Of a stretch of DNA of 64,000 nucleotides, positions 61,879-64,000 are shown piece by piece. This DNA is from Macrococcus equipercicus (lineage in GTDB: Bacteria > Bacillota > Bacilli > Staphylococcales > Staphylococcaceae). The DNA lies in assembly GCF_004359525.2 (NCBI RefSeq), contig NZ_SCWC02000001.1, forward strand, positions 310,001 through 374,000, written 5' to 3'. The translations under genes and the position numbers were made by a program. The notes beneath the pieces are model-generated. The model made no database searches and was not told the DNA's origin. It worked only from the letters and a program-made list of their open reading frames with translations. Each line of letters begins with the position of its first letter. Positions within the stretch are counted from its first letter, which is position 1.

Positions 61879-63225
61879 ATGGATGCAGTTGTACTAAGTC
61901 GTCTGCTTACTGCTATGACACTTGCGTTTCATATTATATTTGCAACAATCGGTGTCGCTCTGCCGGTCATGTTTATGATTGCTGAGGGACTCGGTCTCTA
62001 TAAGAAAGACCCGCGTCATATCGCGATGGCGAAACGCTGGGCAAAAGGCTTCACTATTACGGTGGCAGTCGGCGTCGTGACCGGGACGATTATCGGTCTG
62101 TTATTATCCTTATTATGGCCGACATTTATGAAGCTTGGCGGCCAGGTGATCGCCCTGCCGCTGTTTATGGAAACATTCGCCTTCTTCTTTGAAGCGATAT
62201 TCCTGAGTATTTATCTTTACACATGGGATAGATTCAAAAACAAATGGCTTCACTGGCTCATTAACTTTCCGATCATCATCGGTTCAACCATGAGTGCCTT
62301 GTTCATTACGAGTGTGAACTCATTTATGAATACACCACAAGGCTTTAAGATTGTGCACGGAAAAATGACCGGTGTCGATCCGATAGCGGCTATGCTTAAC
62401 CCGTCATTTTTTGTGCGTGCGTTCCATGTCGTAGCAACCGGCGGTATGACGATAGCATTTATGCTGGCAAGTATCGCGGCCGTGAAAATTTTGCGCAACA
62501 AGTTTCCACAGGATAGAGATTATCATACCCACGGCCTGAAAATCACGATCACTGTCGGTCTGTTGTTCGGCTTGCTGACAATTATTGCAGGGGATATGTC
62601 TGCTAAGTTTCTGCATAATGAACAGCCTGAAAAATTGGCAGCTATGGAATGGCATTTCAAAACTGAAAGACAGGCGGACCTTGTACTGTTTGGTATTTTA
62701 GATCCTAAAACCCAGGAAGTAAAAGGCGCTGTCAAAGTTCCAGGTGTCCTGAGCTTCCTGGCTGATAATAACTTCAATACTAAAGTAACAGGGCTGGATG
62801 ATATTCCTAAAGATGAACGCCCGCCGCTCATCATTCACTATTTCTTTGATTTAATGGTATTCTTCGGTATGTTTGCATTCACTATTTCAATCGTGTATTT
62901 AGTGCTCAGAAAGTTCAAGCCGGCTATCACCGAGCATCCGTTTATGCTTTACATGATTGCACTGACCGGGCCGATGTGTATGCTGTCAATTGAATTCGGC
63001 TGGTTCCTTGCAGAGATGGGCAGACAGCCATGGCTCCTGAGAGGCTATTTAAAAGTGGTTCAAGGGGCAACACAGGCAGACGGTCTGTCACTTGTCCTCG
63101 TCGCTTTTGCCATGCTGTACGCTATCCTAGGTTTCTCTTGCGCCTATGTTCTGATCAGAATGTTCCGGGACAAGCCTGCTGAGTTTGATGTTAAACAGAA
63201 TCAAGCATTTGTGGGAGGGGAATAA
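61879..63225 (+). CDS. cydA: Cytochrome bd quinol oxidase subunit I
   Basis: A 448-residue membrane protein with nine helices carrying the haems of the high-affinity terminal oxidase. LTAMTLAFHIIFATIGVALP holds the haem His near residue 18. RAFHVVATGGM near residue 180 holds the second His, and MGRQPWLLRGYLKV near residue 385 is the GRQPW signature. The Q-loop is short, as usual for Gram-positive enzymes. ATG 61879 is preceded by AAGGAGG; the longer frame to 61849 starts inside the Rex operator. cydB follows two bases after the stop. Confidence 0.96.
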   Translation: MDAVVLSRLLTAMTLAFHIIFATIGVALPVMFMIAEGLGLYKKDPRHIAMAKRWAKGFTITVAVGVVTGTIIGLLLSLLWPTFMKLGGQVIALPLFMETFAFFFEAIFLSIYLYTWDRFKNKWLHWLINFPIIIGSTMSALFITSVNSFMNTPQGFKIVHGKMTGVDPIAAMLNPSFFVRAFHVVATGGMTIAFMLASIAAVKILRNKFPQDRDYHTHGLKITITVGLLFGLLTIIAGDMSAKFLHNEQPEKLAAMEWHFKTERQADLVLFGILDPKTQEVKGAVKVPGVLSFLADNNFNTKVTGLDDIPKDERPPLIIHYFFDLMVFFGMFAFTISIVYLVLRKFKPAITEHPFMLYMIALTGPMCMLSIEFGWFLAEMGRQPWLLRGYLKVVQGATQADGLSLVLVAFAMLYAILGFSCAYVLIRMFRDKPAEFDVKQNQAFVGGE

Positions 63226-63227
63226 AT

Positions 63228-64000
63228 ATGGATTATCAGCATATTGGTATTACTGTGTTATGGACCTTCCTGTACGGTTATATTATTATCGGAGCTATTG
63301 ACTTCGGCGCAGGATTTTTCATGCTGTATGCAAAGATTACAAAGCAGGACCATATGATCAGCAGTCTAGTGTCAAGGTACCTTAATCCGGTATGGGAAGT
63401 GACGAACGTCTTCCTCGTATTCTTCTTTGTAGGAATCGTCGGCTTTTTCCCGGATACGGCTTACTACTTCGGTTCAACGTTGTTGATTCCAGGAACAGTG
63501 GCGCTCATTCTGCTGGCTATCCGTGGCGGCTTCTATGCTTTTGAAACATACGGCAAAGATTCCAAGTTCGCATGGATTTTCCTGTACGGGATGACAGGAC
63601 TGTTAATTCCGGCGGCATTCTCAACCGTCTTAACGATTTCAGAAGGTGGTTTTATTGAGAAGACGGATAAAGGAGTCATGCTCAACTGGCTGGAACTGTT
63701 GATGAGTCCGTATTCATGGGCCGTTGTTTTTCTTGCCATCATCTCTGTGCTGTATATTTCGTCAGGATTTTTAACGTATTATGCGCATAAAGCAGGGGAC
63801 ACGGCAGCTTACCGGCTGATGCGCCAGTGGTTTTTAATATGGGCGGGCCCGATGCTTATTATTTGCCAGTTTGTCTTCTTGAGTCTCCGGCAGCATAATG
63901 CACAGCACTTTAACACAGCACTCACGCATTACTGGTGGCTGTTTGCACTGAGTATCGTCTTCTTTCTGGCAGCACTCATTCTGATACTGCTGAAAAGAAA
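63228..64000 (+). CDS. cydB: Cytochrome bd quinol oxidase subunit II (cut by window edge)
   Basis: The frame opens at ATG 63228 after GGAGGGG and runs 257 codons to the window edge without a stop. It starts MDYQHIGITVLWTFLYGYII, with IDFGAGFFMLY near residue 22 and SRYLNPVWEVTNVFLVFFFVG near residue 48, all typical of CydB. Several helices follow. It forms the oxidase with CydA and is translated from the same operon. Confidence 0.94.
   Translation, partial: MDYQHIGITVLWTFLYGYIIIGAIDFGAGFFMLYAKITKQDHMISSLVSRYLNPVWEVTNVFLVFFFVGIVGFFPDTAYYFGSTLLIPGTVALILLAIRGGFYAFETYGKDSKFAWIFLYGMTGLLIPAAFSTVLTISEGGFIEKTDKGVMLNWLELLMSPYSWAVVFLAIISVLYISSGFLTYYAHKAGDTAAYRLMRQWFLIWAGPMLIICQFVFLSLRQHNAQHFNTALTHYWWLFALSIVFFLAALILILLKR

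Overview
The window comes from the chromosome of a low-to-mid GC Gram-positive coccus of the family Staphylococcaceae. It is close to Staphylococcus in gene order but is not S. aureus; a Macrococcus-like genome fits best. This is inferred from recalled protein families and synteny, not from a search. Supporting signs are MurE with the L-lysine-type DNPA motif, the ugtP-ltaA lipoteichoic acid anchor genes, a two-domain Atl autolysin, DUF2538 next to an LcpB-like LCP protein, ComK, and the blocks folD/purEKCSQLFMNHD and ptsHI...cydAB. No rRNA, tRNA, transposase, prophage or CRISPR array was seen.

Layout: 0-6 kb holds yjcH-yjcG, an AI-2E-type permease, gtaB, and ltaA-ugtP (UDP-glucose supply, glycolipid anchor synthesis and flipping). 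6-13 kb holds murE, a small conserved gene, prfC, a TerC-family gene, an HtrA-like protease and ktrD. 13-21 kb holds an orphan histidine kinase, a YunD-like phosphoesterase, membrane and regulatory genes, a SigS-like sigma factor divergent from comK (which appears to lack a normal start codon), patA, and an acyltransferase/MarR divergent pair. 21-27 kb holds a repeat-expanded atl, a DUF2538 gene and an LCP ligase.

27.4-41 kb is the accessory-looking part: a surface glycopolymer cluster. It has a UDP-ManNAc dehydrogenase (Cap5O-like), a TagGH-type ABC exporter, at least five glycosyltransferases, two small coiled-coil-type proteins and a CapD/EpsC-like UDP-GlcNAc 4,6-dehydratase. On each side of the exporter the same three-gene plan recurs: GT4 enzyme, small protein overlapping its end, large multidomain glycosyltransferase. 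No CDP-glycerol polymerase, Wzx/Wzy or priming transferase is present. I infer an exporter-dependent, ManNAcA-containing wall polymer, possibly teichuronic-acid-like, with unusual accessory proteins.

41-43.6 kb holds nsrR/hmp with a visible NsrR-type operator, then folD. 43.8-54.9 kb is the complete eleven-gene purine operon (purEKCSQLFMNHD). 55-64 kb holds a membrane protein, a candidate small RNA, an RlmI-like methyltransferase, a DUF697-like protein, ptsHI, a phosphoesterase-glutaredoxin pair, and cydAB behind a Rex-type operator. cydB runs off the right edge. Most convergent gene pairs share bidirectional hairpin terminators.
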